Origin: Symbiodinium natans
Taxonomy: Eukaryota; Sar; Dinophyceae; Suessiales; Symbiodiniaceae
Assembly: GCA_905221605.1 (NCBI GenBank)
Contig: CAJNDS010002208.1
Coordinates: 216,688-280,687 of the forward strand
Direction of reading: 5' to 3'
DNA: 64,000 nucleotides
Shown: positions 36,701-47,190 of the stretch, piece by piece
Numbering within the stretch: position 1 is the first letter of the stretch
How the letters are laid out: each line of letters begins with the position of its first letter
Translations under genes and position numbers: made by a program
The notes under the pieces: generated by a model
Database searches by the model: none
Told to the model about the DNA's origin: nothing
The model's input: only the letters and a program-made list of their open reading frames with translations

Positions 36701-38617
36701 AGAAATTCTCGCCACTTGAGGACAGTGCTTGGACGGGGGGGGGGGGGGGGGGGCGGAGATCGGAACATCGAGCCGAGCGACGGGCATCGCCTCCGACCCC
36801 ATCCGACACAGGGAAGGGGTACATCACGTTGACCATGGAGATGCCGGGTTCGCAGTGGTGCTTGAAGCGCCTGGGACAGAAACTTGATATGGGAGACTGG
36901 AGTGTCCTGGAGCCCTTGAGGAGCCCTTGATGAGCCCCAATTTACGTCTGCGCCATGGCAAGTCGCGGCTCGGCCGTGTTGCAGAGCTGGCGAAAGGGCT
37001 CCATGGACCTGATCTCTGTCTCGATACTCCTTGCACTTCAGATAGCCCATAAGCGATTTAATTATCTCGACAAGTACAGCGCAGCTTTTGAAGGTTCGAG
37101 ATCCCCTGTCCTCATGTATGCAAGAGCTGAAGCACTCAGCAGGTTGCCTTAACGGGATCAGGTTGGCCGTTTACCATCAGCCCGCACTTCCCCACACACT
37201 TCGAATCCAGTTCAGCTGTGCAGTGCGGTCAGGAGGCCATCATCTCGCCGAACATAAGTTAGCTCAAAGCGGTATGGCTTGTACCTTTCCATGTGACGCG
37301 TGCGCGTTGCGTACCACTTGCGAGGTACTTCGTTGGAGAACTGCTTGGCAGATAAGTGGCAGTTTCAGTGTCGACTGCAACCGTCTACCAGGATCAACAC
37401 GTTCTCCATCCTGTCGAAACGGACAATACAGCTTTAACTTCTGCGGCAATCCGCAACTCTCTGCAGGCATTCCGGTCCTCAAAAGTCAGCCCAAGATCCA
37501 CAACATTTGTCGAGATATTGAGAAGACGCTGGCGCCAGTTGCGGAAATCCAGCTGAGGTCCTGCAAGCACCACGACGAGTGAATGGAAATGACCAGCGTG
37601 GCATCGTTCCATGAACTGCAGACTCAATCACTGAGGAAAGGCTCCATTGAGGCCTGACAGGCGGCGGCCCTGGCGTGCTCTTCGGGCATCGAGGATCGCC
37701 TGCATCTTAACGAGAGACCACAAAAGAGACCACACACGGAGATGAGATGCTGACGTGGAGATAGCACTTCACTCTGCTCAAGCTGCGCAAGCTCCCAAGA
37801 TCCCAATTCTGCCTGCAAGATTGCATCGTAGTTCAACGAAGCGGCGCTGTCAGACTCCATGAGAGAATCCTCTCAAATCGAGCAGTCTGACGAGAGGAAG
37901 TAAATCATCTTGTACTGCAATTCGTCGCAGTCAGAACTTACGATGGCTTGCCAGTTCTTGCAGGCAAGGTGCAAAGTTCGTGTTCAGACTGATTGGGGCG
38001 CTGGTAACCCCAATCCCAATCAGCCCAAGGACTGCGAGCAGTGTGGCCGAGAAGACGAGGCAGGGGCAGCGGAGCACCCAGCGCCAAGGAAGCGCCACCC
38101 GGTGCTTCCGCAAAGCCACCCACAAGGAGCCTCTGATATGAAAAGCCCAGGGAAACTCGCAAAGCAGCTCGCAAAGCAACTCACTGTGAAAACCATGTGA
38201 AACAACGGCTGAGGATGTCGCAGTCCGCATCGATGTGCTCCTGTAGAGCTACATCATGCCATGCACACATCACAGTAAGAATCGCGAAACTGCGAGACCA
38301 CGTTGTCTTTCGAAGCCTCCCCCGAAGCTCCTGCAAAGTCTTCTTCATCAAGTCCGCATTGCGCCCCCCGCGCAAGCGGATCTCGTTCTCTCCATGACCC
38401 ACGCTCAGCAGGAGGCTGCCCCTCTCCCAGCTATCGTCTCCAATGATTACCTCGGGACACTGCTGCTTGCTTCTACAGCTTCCAAAATCTGAACCAACGG
38501 CTTTATTATATTCTTGTGTTTTTGCGGATGCGGCCTCTCGGGTGATTGAAGGCTTCTTCTGCGACCAGTCGATACTGTTGGTCAGCTGGAAAAGCTCGTC
38601 AGCCGTCGCGACGGCCC
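24618..38617 (-). CDS. Patched/Dispatched-like RND membrane transporter, 14-kb spliced gene
   Basis: The spliced exons give a classic RND layout: a cytoplasmic N-terminal region, helix 1, a large outer loop, a five-helix sterol-sensing-type block, a second outer loop, and a closing block of helices 8-12 (helix 7 lies between). Such proteins export or flip lipids and sterol-like molecules using ion gradients. Dinoflagellates carry many uncharacterised members. I placed about 27 exons, listed in the three block entries; phases close across consecutive joins, and about 20 donors are GC. Unplaced parts are the join between the loop exons at 36663 and 35387, the outer loop between 33580 and 28815, and one small link between 26999 and 25101. 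The N-terminal start may lie right of 38617. Substrate unknown. Family certain, exon details mostly sound. Confidence 0.9.
25826..25856. repeat. (GT)n microsatellite
   Basis: GTGTGT run with one GTAT interruption, inside an RND intron. Confidence 0.95.
29815..29912 (-). CDS. Possible exon of the RND gene or a nested gene
   Basis: An AG|G acceptor is followed by an open frame (TGRTCLSQLLLELNSMRSAW, then MWFDLGIGAE) ending GAG|GC, the same edges as in the confirmed exons. It lies in the 4.7-kb gap where RND outer-loop exons are missing. I cannot match the residues to the family. Confidence 0.3.
30964..31455. repeat. Family of palindromic repeats (GAAAATTCGAGCCGGCTCGAATTTTC type)
   Basis: Six to seven copies of a roughly 26-28 bp palindrome or its half sites occur within 500 bp. 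Some have GCCGGC and some GCCTGC at the centre. They alternate with AAAAAAA tracts and with CTTCAAGAATTTTCGGAAAA. They lie at the left end of the AT-rich island, like hairpin termini or protein-binding iterons. Confidence 0.9.
31480..31704 (-). pseudogene. Decayed frame with capsid-like look, AT-rich
   Basis: The frame opens with an ATG at 31704 and runs METFRPEYILIDSLSFKL, later FSQVRYLPLKYM and TIELELV, and is broken soon after within the repeat region. The order short-hydrophobic, FSQ, LPL, IELELV reminds me of capsid-like proteins of small protist viruses that occur as relics in algal genomes. This is memory of a pattern, not an alignment. The base composition is far more AT-rich than any host exon here. 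There is no complete gene. Confidence 0.35.
31840..32230 (-). pseudogene. Decayed lipase-like frame, AT-rich, frameshifted
   Basis: Two overlapping minus frames contain pieces such as GYIKNGSILYIAGTKSARDV and, further on, MSHSLGSASG, which resembles the GHSLG nucleophile elbow of class 3 lipases. Stops and frame changes interrupt it. Small lipase-like genes occur in some DNA viruses and virus-like elements of protists. The assignment is tentative, but the pieces lie in the expected order. Confidence 0.3.
32607..32680. repeat. Short dispersed repeat with hairpin, copy 1
   Basis: CCTCGGCTTCCTGCCGAGAA, then GCGTCTGGAACAAG, then a C-rich stretch. The same order recurs at 34653-34713, inside an RND intron. 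The first 20 bases form a small hairpin. Confidence 0.8.
32702..32930. repeat. C-rich low-complexity tract
   Basis: Poly-C near 32702-32720, then CCCCCCACC repeats (32818-32930). Frames across it give only proline-rich artefacts. Long C runs are error-prone in sequencing, so lengths here are not reliable. Confidence 0.95.
33223..33372. repeat. (GA)n-rich tract
   Basis: Long purine tract of GAGAGA and CAGAGA units inside an RND intron. A second, shorter GA tract lies at 34224-34280. Confidence 0.95.
33580..35387 (-). CDS. RND transporter, exon block 2: sterol-sensing-type helices 2-6 and helix 7
   Basis: Exons: 35387-35313 (IRVFFQGDGVSSYETFAAVG), 35157-34873 (95 codons with SYCFVLLYATLHTRSPFLAL and GVGSDMLFVYTDFYKQS), 34766-34726 (STAATTFTTA), 34587-34518 (SFFANLASVLRPLREFGFFM), 34434-34355 (LAWLIVLLAYPAVLIMGE) and 33727-33580 (KYPVVLLFVGITAVQAYL, then FPDDHNQ). 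The GVGSD and FANL motifs are typical of the first sterol-sensing block. The donor at 34726 is GT; the others are GC. A high-GC stretch near 33997-33880 may be one more cytoplasmic exon whose phase I could not settle. Confidence 0.9.
34653..34713. repeat. Short dispersed repeat with hairpin, copy 2
   Basis: GCCTCGGCTTCCAGCCGAGA, then GGCGTCTAGAACAAGG and CCCCTTTCCCCC. It lies within the 138-bp intron between RND exons 34766-34726 and 34587-34518 and makes up almost half of it, as an introner-like insertion would. Confidence 0.8.
36130..36245 (-). CDS. Possible ShK-like cysteine exon
   Basis: An AG|G acceptor near 36245 is followed by VKLVGSATCGDRVADCAKWK and DQGHCLP, then CAG|GC. The spacing C-x6-C-A-x-W-x5-C is like the first half of a ShKT domain. 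It lies in the unmapped loop of the RND gene, so it may be part of that loop or an unrelated exon. Only the exon edges and the cysteine pattern support it. Confidence 0.3.
36600..38617 (-). CDS. RND transporter, exon block 1: N-terminus, helix 1, first outer loop
   Basis: Exons: 38617-38535 (ATADELFQLTNSIDW), 38450-38294 (GHGENEIRLRGG), 38130-37973 (helix CLVFSATLLAVLGLIGIGV), 37869-37813 (DSLMESDSAASLNYDAILQ), from 37699 (ILDARRARQGRRLSG), 37284-37227 (YRFELTYVRRDDGLLT), 37029-36952 (SIETEIRSMEPFRQLCN), 36870-36791 (HHCEPGISMVNVMYP) and from 36663 (YFNGSGTASLLPVAVSLAQQ). The donors after 38535, 38294, 37973, 37813, 37227, 36952 and 36791 all read GC, and most acceptors read AG|G. A poly-G run (about 36737-36754) lies in an intron of this block. 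Confidence 0.85.
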
Positions 38618-39596
38618 CTTGGAGAAAGGGAGGGGAAAAGCGCCGAGCGGTCCAATGTGCTCATGCTCTCTGTCCCTCTCTACCAAAAACAGAACAGGCT
38701 CTTTACCCGCCATCTTCTCTCCCCCCCCCCCCCATACAAAAAGGTGGCGCCTGCGGGCGTCGAGCTGCGGCAGCAACATCCGCGATCGGAGCGATGGTGC
38801 GCCTCTTGAGAGATCCACTGAGTCACTATAAAGGGGGGTTCGAGTGCGGAGTGACAAACTACCCTAGCCACCCTGGCGGCCTTGGTCTTACCTACCCTTG
38901 TTAAGCAGGTCCCTCGGGCCACAGCGTTAGGAACTGGAAGCCCTGACCCACTGCAAGTTCTCTGGGCTAAGTTCCATTACCCCAATCTCTGGAAGCTTAT
39001 GCTATACAAAGCCTAACCCTTTGGTGTGAAAGCCACTGGGCAAAATCGTGGCGCATGGGCTGAAGGTTGCCTGTGCCCCGGGCTCCAACTGCCCATTGGC
39101 CGCCATCAGCCATGGAAGCTTCGTTTGCTAGGTGTTGCCCACTTCTAGTTGCTCTAGTTCTTAAGGTTGATTGACTGTAGTGGGTTCTTGAGGCGAGGGC
39201 TTGGAGGCTTTGAGGTTGAGGTGGGGATTGGGGGCAAGGCATCTTGCCGAAATCCGCACAACCGATGAATGCGGACCTCTACATGTTTGCCCGCGATGTC
39301 AGTGAATTCCGTGCCTGTCTATGCCTATGCGGCTGGCAAAAGCAGTGAACCACAGGAGCGCACAAACATTGCGACATCGGCCAGAAGTTTTATCACGAAG
39401 TCTGCCTATGCGACGTCCTCTAGTCAAGAGTCCAGACCATCCCGCCTGCAAAGCGGCCGAGACCTTCGGAAAGCAACCCCAGCAAGTCAAGGCCATTTGA
39501 GCTTGACTTTGCAGGAAAGCGGCCTCGTCCAAGTTCGCCAAGTTTCTGATCGACCTTGCTTGGGTAATCCATGTCTTGTGGGCTTATACATATCTG

Positions 39597-39655
39597 TCGT
39601 ATATTATATATATACATATATATACATATATATACATATATATATATATATTGTC
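39597..39655. repeat. TATATACA microsatellite
   Basis: Alternating TATATA and CATATA units. Nearby open frames such as the minus one spanning 39420-40031 are partly artefacts of this tract. Confidence 0.95.
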
Positions 39656-39934
39656 TGATATTTCTGTACGCAGACGTTGTGGAAGATGGGAGCGCGGCCT
39701 CAGTTCGACTTTCAGGTGTACGAAGAGGTGACCTTCGGAGCAAGGCTTCTCGCCACTCTCGGCCTCGCTTCGCGTCGCTGAGGCCCGTGGCCACGAAGCC
39801 ATGGCTTTCCCATCTGCGGCATCCCGCATCCAAGCAGAGCGTGCTGGGCAGTGGCGGGCAGTAACAAAAGGTCGTGCTTTCGCCTTGCATTCCCCTGCTT
39901 TTCCTCGCCTGTGTCTGCTTGGCCTCGGGGCGCA

Positions 39935-40263
39935 CAAAGAGGATGGATCCACGGGACCTTCGGTGTTGCGACTCCATGAAGTGCAGCGTCGCTGGCGTGA
40001 AGACGCACACGTTTGAGGTCTTTGAAGTCAATTTGGGGGTGTTAAGAGCTCCACTCTTTCCTGTGCTTCAGCAACATTGCTCGGTCCTGCAGTGGAAGTC
40101 TCGAACAACAGCGAATGCAAATTTGTTGGAGAGAACGAGGTCGCATTTGACCATTTCGCTCTGTAAGCTGTGGCAATCTAGCCATGTGCCGAACCTGCGC
40201 ACGGAAGTAGGCCGTGTCTTCCCAATAGGTGAAGCCAGACCAGCCATGCCGACGGCAGATTTC
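39935..40263 (-). CDS. Possible PAN/apple-domain gene, two exons
   Basis: Exon 40263-40201 (63 nt, AG|G acceptor, GC donor) encodes EICRRHGWSGFTYWEDTAYF, close to the C-x-x-x-C...FTY pattern of PAN/apple domains. A further minus stretch (about 40010-39960) has CVFTPATLHFMESQH, which could supply the next cysteine. PAN domains bind carbohydrate or protein in secreted proteins. It lies just upstream of the RND gene in the same direction. I could not place the start or other exons. Confidence 0.35.
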
Positions 40264-41766
40264 CTGGCAGGCGGCCTTTAAAACAATAAGAGATCCGGCT
40301 CCTGGGCAGCTGCCAGAGAGCCTTGCAAACTTCGAGGTCGCCCGTCTTGACCCTGGCAGCATCCTCGCCACGAAGGGACACCATCCCATCAGCCTATCGT
40401 CACATCTCATGTACATCCACATCTGAAAGAAAACAAATATCGCCGCAGCCGTACATGCACGCCCTTGCAAAAAAAACCTTCTCGCAGACACTTCTGCGCT
40501 CTCTCCTGGCCCGGGAAGGCATCGGCCCCATCAAAGCGGCTCCAGGGACCCTCGCGGCGCTCGCGTTTCAGAGCAGATCTAAGAAAGAACTTCCGAATCA
40601 GAAAAGAGCGACTACTGTAGTGTCTTATTCAGAGAGAGCAGCCACCTCGCCTCCTCCCCACACTTTGGGGCCAGGATCTCCCCGGGCTTTGAGCGCACCA
40701 GGATCCTCCGCACGGCTTTGTTCGCTGCCTAGCCGCCCTAGCCTTAGCCTTGGCTTAGCCTTGGCATGCTTGCAACGTGGAAGAAACTCAGACATGTCCT
40801 ACGTCCGTCAAGGTGCTCGAAGGCCAGCTGACAGCCCAACAGCGCCTCCAAACAGAAACAGACATGGTTAACATTTTTGCATGCTGGTGCCTGTGGCGCT
40901 TGTGGCGCTTGCTCCAATTCGAGTTTACAAGCTCTGTCCAAAAGCAAGCCGGTGGGATCACTCTGTTTGTACTGCAGTTCAGTGCAACTTAGTTACCCGG
41001 CTGCTGCCAGGTGCCATAACGATAGTGGCTCGGTGACATGCGGACTCAATCCAAATGAAGTCCACAGAGTCTACAGCGATGACGGAAACTCCAGTCGGAT
41101 CTCGACTGCGATGAGTCTATGAATGCAAACTAAACATCAGACTCATCGTAGGGCAAGCGGTCAGGCCCAACCCAGCACAGCAGTGAGGGCTTCCGATCGA
41201 CACCTTGCAGCCAGACATCTGAGCATTCATATTCTTGCCTCCATCTTCCACAACACCCATGCCTCCACCCTGTGCTGCCTCATAAAGGTCCCGGCCTGCA
41301 GTCGCAAGCAGTTGACTGCGAACTTCGAAAGGGCACAGGTTACAATCGCATGCTGCCTTGCGCAAAGGGTTTTTGCAGATTCCCTGCCTCCCTTGACACA
41401 ATGCCACTGGCTATACAAGCATGCTACCTATGCCGGCTCGTTTGGCGATCCAACACTGGCCGCTATGATGGAAAACCGGCATCCATACAGCTTGCGACGG
41501 TTGCGACCACGCAGACAAAGGTCTCTTGATTTCCCGAAGATAACATAATTAGTTCTGACTGACAGCATATCTCGCTGCTGAAACAAAATTCTGCACGTTA
41601 CATCATGCTCCCTGTGCTCCCCCCTTGTTGCAGATGTTGTCAAAGATCACACCGGCGATGATCCCACGCGTCGTCTGAACTCTGTGGTCTTTGATGGTGC
41701 GGCGACTGCCGTATTGATCTATTGGTGTGATTCAGGATCAACACTTAACAGAGCTGCCGCGGGATG

Positions 41767-44700
41767 TCAGGAGCCAAAACCACTTCTGAGGATTCCACGG
41801 TATGCTGCATATGCTGGCATGTAGTTGTCAATAAACTTCTTCACAGCCTCCGGTGTCATTCCCGCGCCTGCATAACGCAAATTGAGTAGAGCACAACTGA
41901 GCAGGTATACGAGTACTACCATCGTTGGCTCTAGGACTCTAGAAGTTAAACAATGCAGGACGTCTTGTGTTTTTGGTTGGTGGCCGTCTGTGGCTTTTTG
42001 GTGGCTACTCCCTGATACGCCTCGGGTCTGCTTCATCTCCGTCTCTGCCTGCTGACGCCAAGCATACACCTGTCCGAGGCTGTCACGGGCATTTACGGCA
42101 CTCTTCTTCTTCTTCCTCTTCTTCTTCTTCTTCTTCTGCTGCTGCTGCTGCTTCTTCTTTCTTCAAACCGGGCTTAGGGCATAGGGGTGGTTAGAAGGGG
42201 CCCGGCCGTGATGGCCAGGCGGGTCGGCCGACATCCTCGCTCTTCACTTCACTTCACTTGGGGGCTTGAGGGCCGGAGCCCCCGCGATCCGCGCGTCCCA
42301 GCATTGTGAAGGGTTGGCATGGTGACACACAGACATGGCACGGCAGAGGCTCTCTTTCTCTCTCTATTTCTTCTACTTTTTCTTCTTCTTCGTCTTCTTC
42401 TTCTTCTTCGTCAGTCTTCCGAACCTCTTCGTCAGTCTTTCTCTTCCTCAGTCCCCCCTTATACGGTTCCAGCGAATTGCAAGGAACTGTGACACTCACC
42501 GAAAGGCTATAGTTTGTTGAGCGCTCCCGGCACCCCAAACACAAAGCTGGACCTAGCTCCACTCACCTCACCACAAACACAGACCTGAACCTTAATCCGG
42601 GGCATGCACCTGACACATGGGGCACCTACTCAGCGTGCCTTGCACGGACCCGATCACGATCGCCACTAGGTTCGAACACTCGACATGCAACAGCGTTAAG
42701 AGGCTCGCGATCGGGAATCCAGGTGTTTGCGATGCATCTCTGTGAGGGTCCGACTACTGATCTCGCCAGAGCTTCACTTGGGCCGCTTGGGCCCCCCCGC
42801 CCTCTCTCTCTCTCTCTCTCTGGGCCGCCTGGTCGATGTCATCCACTGCAAAAACGCAGAAGGAGTCGATCTGGTCATCCCAGGCCTGCGTTGTAAGCAG
42901 TGTGAAGCATGAACTTCATGAGCCATCAGCCACCGACAAAGCGAGGTGGAGAGACGACCGAGAAGGAGAGATGAGCGAGAGAAACTTTGATTGGGCAAAT
43001 GTTCGGCGTTCCGCGAGTTCCATGCACGCAGTGTCTATGAATCGCCTTCTCAGAATGGCGGCAGATAGCTACAGCTGCTAATTGCTCCTTGACGCACCTA
43101 GTAAGGTCCCTGGCGAGGCAGTCACTCTTTCGCAGCTGCAAGTCGACATTTGTTACGACCATTGCAGGGTTCTGGATCGAGCGCCTGTAGTTTGCGGTGC
43201 AGGTGTATTGCTAGAGCCCCAGTTCTGCATTGAATGGCCCTGCGGGGAAGCGGAACGTCATGAGCCGCCAAGACCAAGCTGTCATCATTGAGGACGCGGC
43301 CCTCAGAGAGCACGTCTGCCATGCAATTCCCATGCTCATAGAACTTGGTCAAATCTCTCTACGAGCTCTTCGAGGGGAACTTGAAGGTCGTATAGGAGCC
43401 AGTTTGATTTCCTGGAGATCCCACTTGAAGGCGCTTGCACTTCAGGTTGCGACTGCTTTTCTGGAGGGGGTGAAATTGGAGCAGCTGCCCGCGGATAGGT
43501 TGGCAGCCATTCGTGATCCTTTTGTTGGGGTGTGGCAATGCTTCTCTGATGTTTCCGGCGTCGGCACGAGCAAGTTTCCTTGCAACTCACGTGGGCATTT
43601 TCTCTTCACAACAGTGCATGACTCGGTACGGACCAGTGGAAACGCGCTTGATGGCCTTCAGGGTAGCCATGGGTTTGCTGACGGTGTTCAGGCGCGCTTG
43701 CATGATGGTATGCAGAATTTTGTGAAGACCGTGACTGACATGACGGCAACAGTGGAAGTGGAGGACGTGTGGTGTGTCCAGGGCAAGGGCACAAGCAACG
43801 GAGGCCAAGTGGATGTCACCATCTTTCCCAAATCTTTCGCCGAAGCCAGTAGGCAGGGAAGCGATGTCGTCATGACTAAGAAGTTCCACTGTCAGACGAA
43901 AGTCTGTATCCCTGGGGCTGTGACATCCATGAGGGCCTGCACCAAGAAAAAAGGCACTAAAAAACCAGTCTCGGCCAAGTTCACTGCAAAGGATCCACGT
44001 GTGCTGATTGACCGCGGCAAGTGCAGCATCTCCCAGTTCGGACAAGGTCCTGAAAACGTCCTGTGCAAGTGTCAGAACGACGAAATCTGAATCGGCCATA
44101 GTGAGTGCATCGTTAGCCTCAGTCTTCGTGGTATTTCATGGGGCTTGGGCAGGATGACCTCTTTTGAGTGCAATTTTGGCGGCAGTTGCTTAATCCTTTC
44201 AAAGGGTGAGGGACAGCTTTCAGCACTTGCAATGCGATGTGCGCTGGTTACACCCCTCCCCTCCTGCTTGTAGCGGATTACTGTGCCAGGGATGCTGAGC
44301 CATCCGTCCCTGAGCACATACTGCGCACACATTTGCTTGGTGGGTTTAGGGCTGTCCCGGGGACGGATTTTCTTAGTTGTGCCGGTTCAATCCCCTCGGC
44401 CATGCTCACCGGCTGAGTGCAAACTGGGCTTCGCCGTGTTTTTGTCTTATTCCGGGGAACCCAGATCTCTGCTCCAGCCTGGTCACAAACTTCAATTCGG
44501 TGCATGCAAAGGCTGCATCCTCACGGGATTCGGTGCCTCGAAATCGAAAGCGGTACGACCATTGCTAGGCATGAATCACAAAGTACAGAGACATGCGCAC
44601 ACGTGGCACGGGAAGAAAAAAAGGAAGGAAGGGCCCGTGAGGGCTGAATACCCGGCCTGGTAATCCTTCAATTTCTGGTTCACCAGAACAAGACCGGGAT

Positions 44701-47190
44701 GGATGCGAGCGACCTCACAGGAGCGAGCCCCCTAGGACCATCACTGCCCTCCCTTCTCCCGCAGGAAGTACTCCAACGCCTCTGCTTCCGATTTGGGCTT
44801 GAAGCCAAGCATCCTTGGCCGCAGACGCCCCGAGCTTGGTCCCCCGTCCCGTCTGTTGTCTTCATGTTATCTCAGTTCTTGGCCAGCCTTCCAAAAGCAC
44901 GACATCGCAGGGAGTGTGGGCATGTTCCCAGTTCGCCCTCGGGACCTCGCAGACAACTTCGGCTGCCACCACAACAAGCGTCACGTTCGGGGTGCGGATT
45001 ATCTGCCGCCAACCGCCCTCCCCCTGTCTGTTGTGTAATGGGGTGAGACGAGCCCGACATATTCGGCAGGCTTTGAATTGCATAGCGCCTAGCACAAACC
45101 ATTCCTGCAGACTTCCGTTCAACTGTTCTGTCGGACTGTGCCCGCCTGATCGCCACTGCCATCATGTGCCGACTTGTCATAACGAGGAAGGGCAACCTTA
45201 AGCAAATCGAGAAGCAAACTTGAGCTTTTCGAACAAAGTCCGAGACTTGCTCTGCTTGTGATTGCACGCACCTGTCTGTGAGAGCCTGTTTTGTCATGCG
45301 CGCGCTGTCTTGTTTGCCTCGTTTCGTGCCCACTGTGAAAATAGTCCTTTCTGCATGCTTGGTGTATAAAGTTCGGATGACTCAAGACCGTCAAATGCCA
45401 CGTGACATCTCTCAAAACGGCTCCGCGGCATCCTGCGAATCTGGGGATCATTGGGGATCCCTGGGGATCCCATACTCAGTGCCGACATCTCTCAAAACGG
45501 CTCCTCTTTAAAAACTGTAATCCTTTAAACTTTCCACACCTCAGAGCCACTTCCCCATAGATGTGCCGCTTTCAAGGACCATCATGGGTTTGCCATGGCT
45601 TTGGAAGCTTTCGTGGTTCGTGGCGACTTCTGTTTAGCATGTGCTTTCCGAGGCAACGATGTGCGAGTGCCGCAAACCCTTGATGGAAGTGGCAAACTCG
45701 ACCCGACAAAAGACGATCGTACACCAAGGGCAAGCCGAGGCCAACGAAAGTTACGAGCACAAAGAAGGGCCCGGGGCGTGGCACAACACAAACCGAAAGG
45801 CTGTGTAAGGCTTGCAATGGTTTGCACTTTGCACGCGGACCCACGTGCGCGCGCACGTACACACGCGGGCACACACACACACAAACACACCCTCGTTCGA
45901 CAGTGCTTAGTAGATCGTCGTGGGAGTGGATCTTCGGTGCTTGTAGAAATTCGATACTGCAAAGCATCTGCAGCCCCGAGTGCTCACACATCTTCGGGAA
46001 AGCGAGCAAGCAACCGCGAGGAGATCGCTACGGAGATCTCTGAATCTCATCGCTAAGCAGGTGTTCTTGATCACAAGATCAAACTACACATCCCGAAGTG
46101 GTAGAGCTCTGTCAGGCTGTGCAGACACACACAGAGACGGGCAAGATGGCAGGCAGACCGACAAACCAACAAGGGTCTCTCAGTGACTAACTCACTCAAC
46201 ACAGCATCACACGCGCAGTGTCGGCTGCAACAGATGCATGCGAATCGGTTGGTATCACGAGCCTCATCCTCTTTGAATGTCCGCAGGGCCTATCCAGTCA
46301 ACTCAGGTCCCCAAACCTTTAACGTGAACACACGGCTCCTGCATTTCACTGAGCTTCTACATGCTTGTACAATGGCTCGACGCATTGTGCTGCTTGTGCC
46401 TGGAGGGTCTCTATGCCCAGTTGTACATCGTGCGTGCCGGCATTTCCACGGGTCCTCGGCAACACATGTCATTACGTTCACGTGACCCATATGAGCACAC
46501 TTGTGCAGCTGTTTTGCTGAGAGTCCCCACTGCATCAGAGGATTCTCCGGGTTCAGGTCCGACACCGCCTGCGCAGGTCTGCGTTAGGCGCTTCCTTGGC
46601 AGGTTTGGGGCTCGGTCATAGGGTTGGTAAACAACGGTTGGGCAACGAGCCTTCAGCCGGCTGGCTGGAATGTAGAAATCGTCGATCGACAGCGACTGTC
46701 GGCAACGCCACGTTGCGATTGTTGGCACTGTGGAGACGTTGAAACAGAAACATCCTGAAAAAAACAGAAAACAAGAGCTAGATGAGGCCAGTGATGGCCA
46801 GAGATTCCTTGAGGAGTTAGTGGCCGAAGCGCCTCACAGCTGAGGCCATCCGACCGGAAGAGGGTTTGGAGCAGCGAGGTCATGGTAGTCTTGCCACAAC
46901 CTTGAGGCCTCAGAAAAACCCGCATTCTTTCTAGCATGCTAGCAGATCTCATCCCATCTCGACTGGTATGATTTGTGTCTTATCGGTGTTCCCTTAGGGC
47001 CCATGCGCAGAGACACCGAAGCAGATCGTTTGAGATCGCTCGCCCCTACAGCAGCTCATTTTGCAAAAACGCTACTCTACTGACTCAGCTGGCATAATCC
47101 AGGCATCTGCAACTGTGCGATGCAGCGCACCTCAGCTCTTTGGCTGCGCGGAGCTCAAGCATCTGCTGCCGCATCCAATAGAAAATCGGC
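41767..47190 (-). CDS. D-glycerate 3-kinase (GLYK), spliced, N-terminus incomplete
   Basis: GLYK phosphorylates D-glycerate to 3-phosphoglycerate with ATP, the last step of photorespiration, usually in plastids. Fourteen exons splice with the family's motifs in order: from 47190 (FYWMRQQMLEL), 47045-47007, 46908-46832 (P-loop PQGCGKTT), 46695-46651 (SIDDFY), 46568-46531 (LNPENPLM), 46454-46400 (RGNAGTHD), 46289-46263 (27 nt), 45196-45146 (PRYDKSAH), 44945-44884 (DVVLLEGW), 44813-44780 (MLGFKPKSE), 44713-44657 (LVLVNQKLKDYQ), 42885-42829 (AWDDQIDSF), 42069-42021 (VYAWRQQAE) and 41867-41767 (GMTPEAVKKFIDNYMPAYAA, stop). All joins from 47045 on keep phase. Of those twelve donors eleven read GC and one (46531) GT. 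The intron 44656-42886 holds a plus-strand DEK_C frame. Transit peptide and first exons are not identified. Confidence 0.93.
42801..42821. repeat. (CT)n microsatellite beside a splice donor
   Basis: Ten CT units begin about 8 bases inside the intron that follows GLYK exon 42885-42829. CTT/CTG-type repeats also occur at about 42100-42155 and 42375-42415 within the same intron. Confidence 0.9.
43230..44090 (+). CDS. DEK_C-domain-like protein, single open frame of 286 codons
   Basis: The frame starts MNGPAGKRNVMSRQDQ; a second ATG eleven codons in is equally possible. Residues about 18-80 (ALREHVCHAIPMLIELGQ, then LRALRGELEGRIGASLISW) look like a DEK_C domain, a three-helix fold found in chromatin proteins. 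The rest has no domain I know; its end is lysine-rich (KKKGTKKP). It lies on the strand opposite to, and inside an intron of, the glycerate kinase gene and needs no intron, which would fit a retrocopy. A minus frame (43587-44099) covers part of it, so the coding strand is not certain. Confidence 0.45.
   Translation: MNGPAGKRNVMSRQDQAVIIEDAALREHVCHAIPMLIELGQISLRALRGELEGRIGASLISWRSHLKALALQVATAFLEGVKLEQLPADRLAAIRDPFVGVWQCFSDVSGVGTSKFPCNSRGHFLFTTVHDSVRTSGNALDGLQGSHGFADGVQARLHDGMQNFVKTVTDMTATVEVEDVWCVQGKGTSNGGQVDVTIFPKSFAEASRQGSDVVMTKKFHCQTKVCIPGAVTSMRACTKKKGTKKPVSAKFTAKDPRVLIDRGKCSISQFGQGPENVLCKCQNDEI
45856..45892. repeat. (CA)n-rich tract
   Basis: CACACA run with GCG interruptions inside a GLYK intron. 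Confidence 0.9.
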
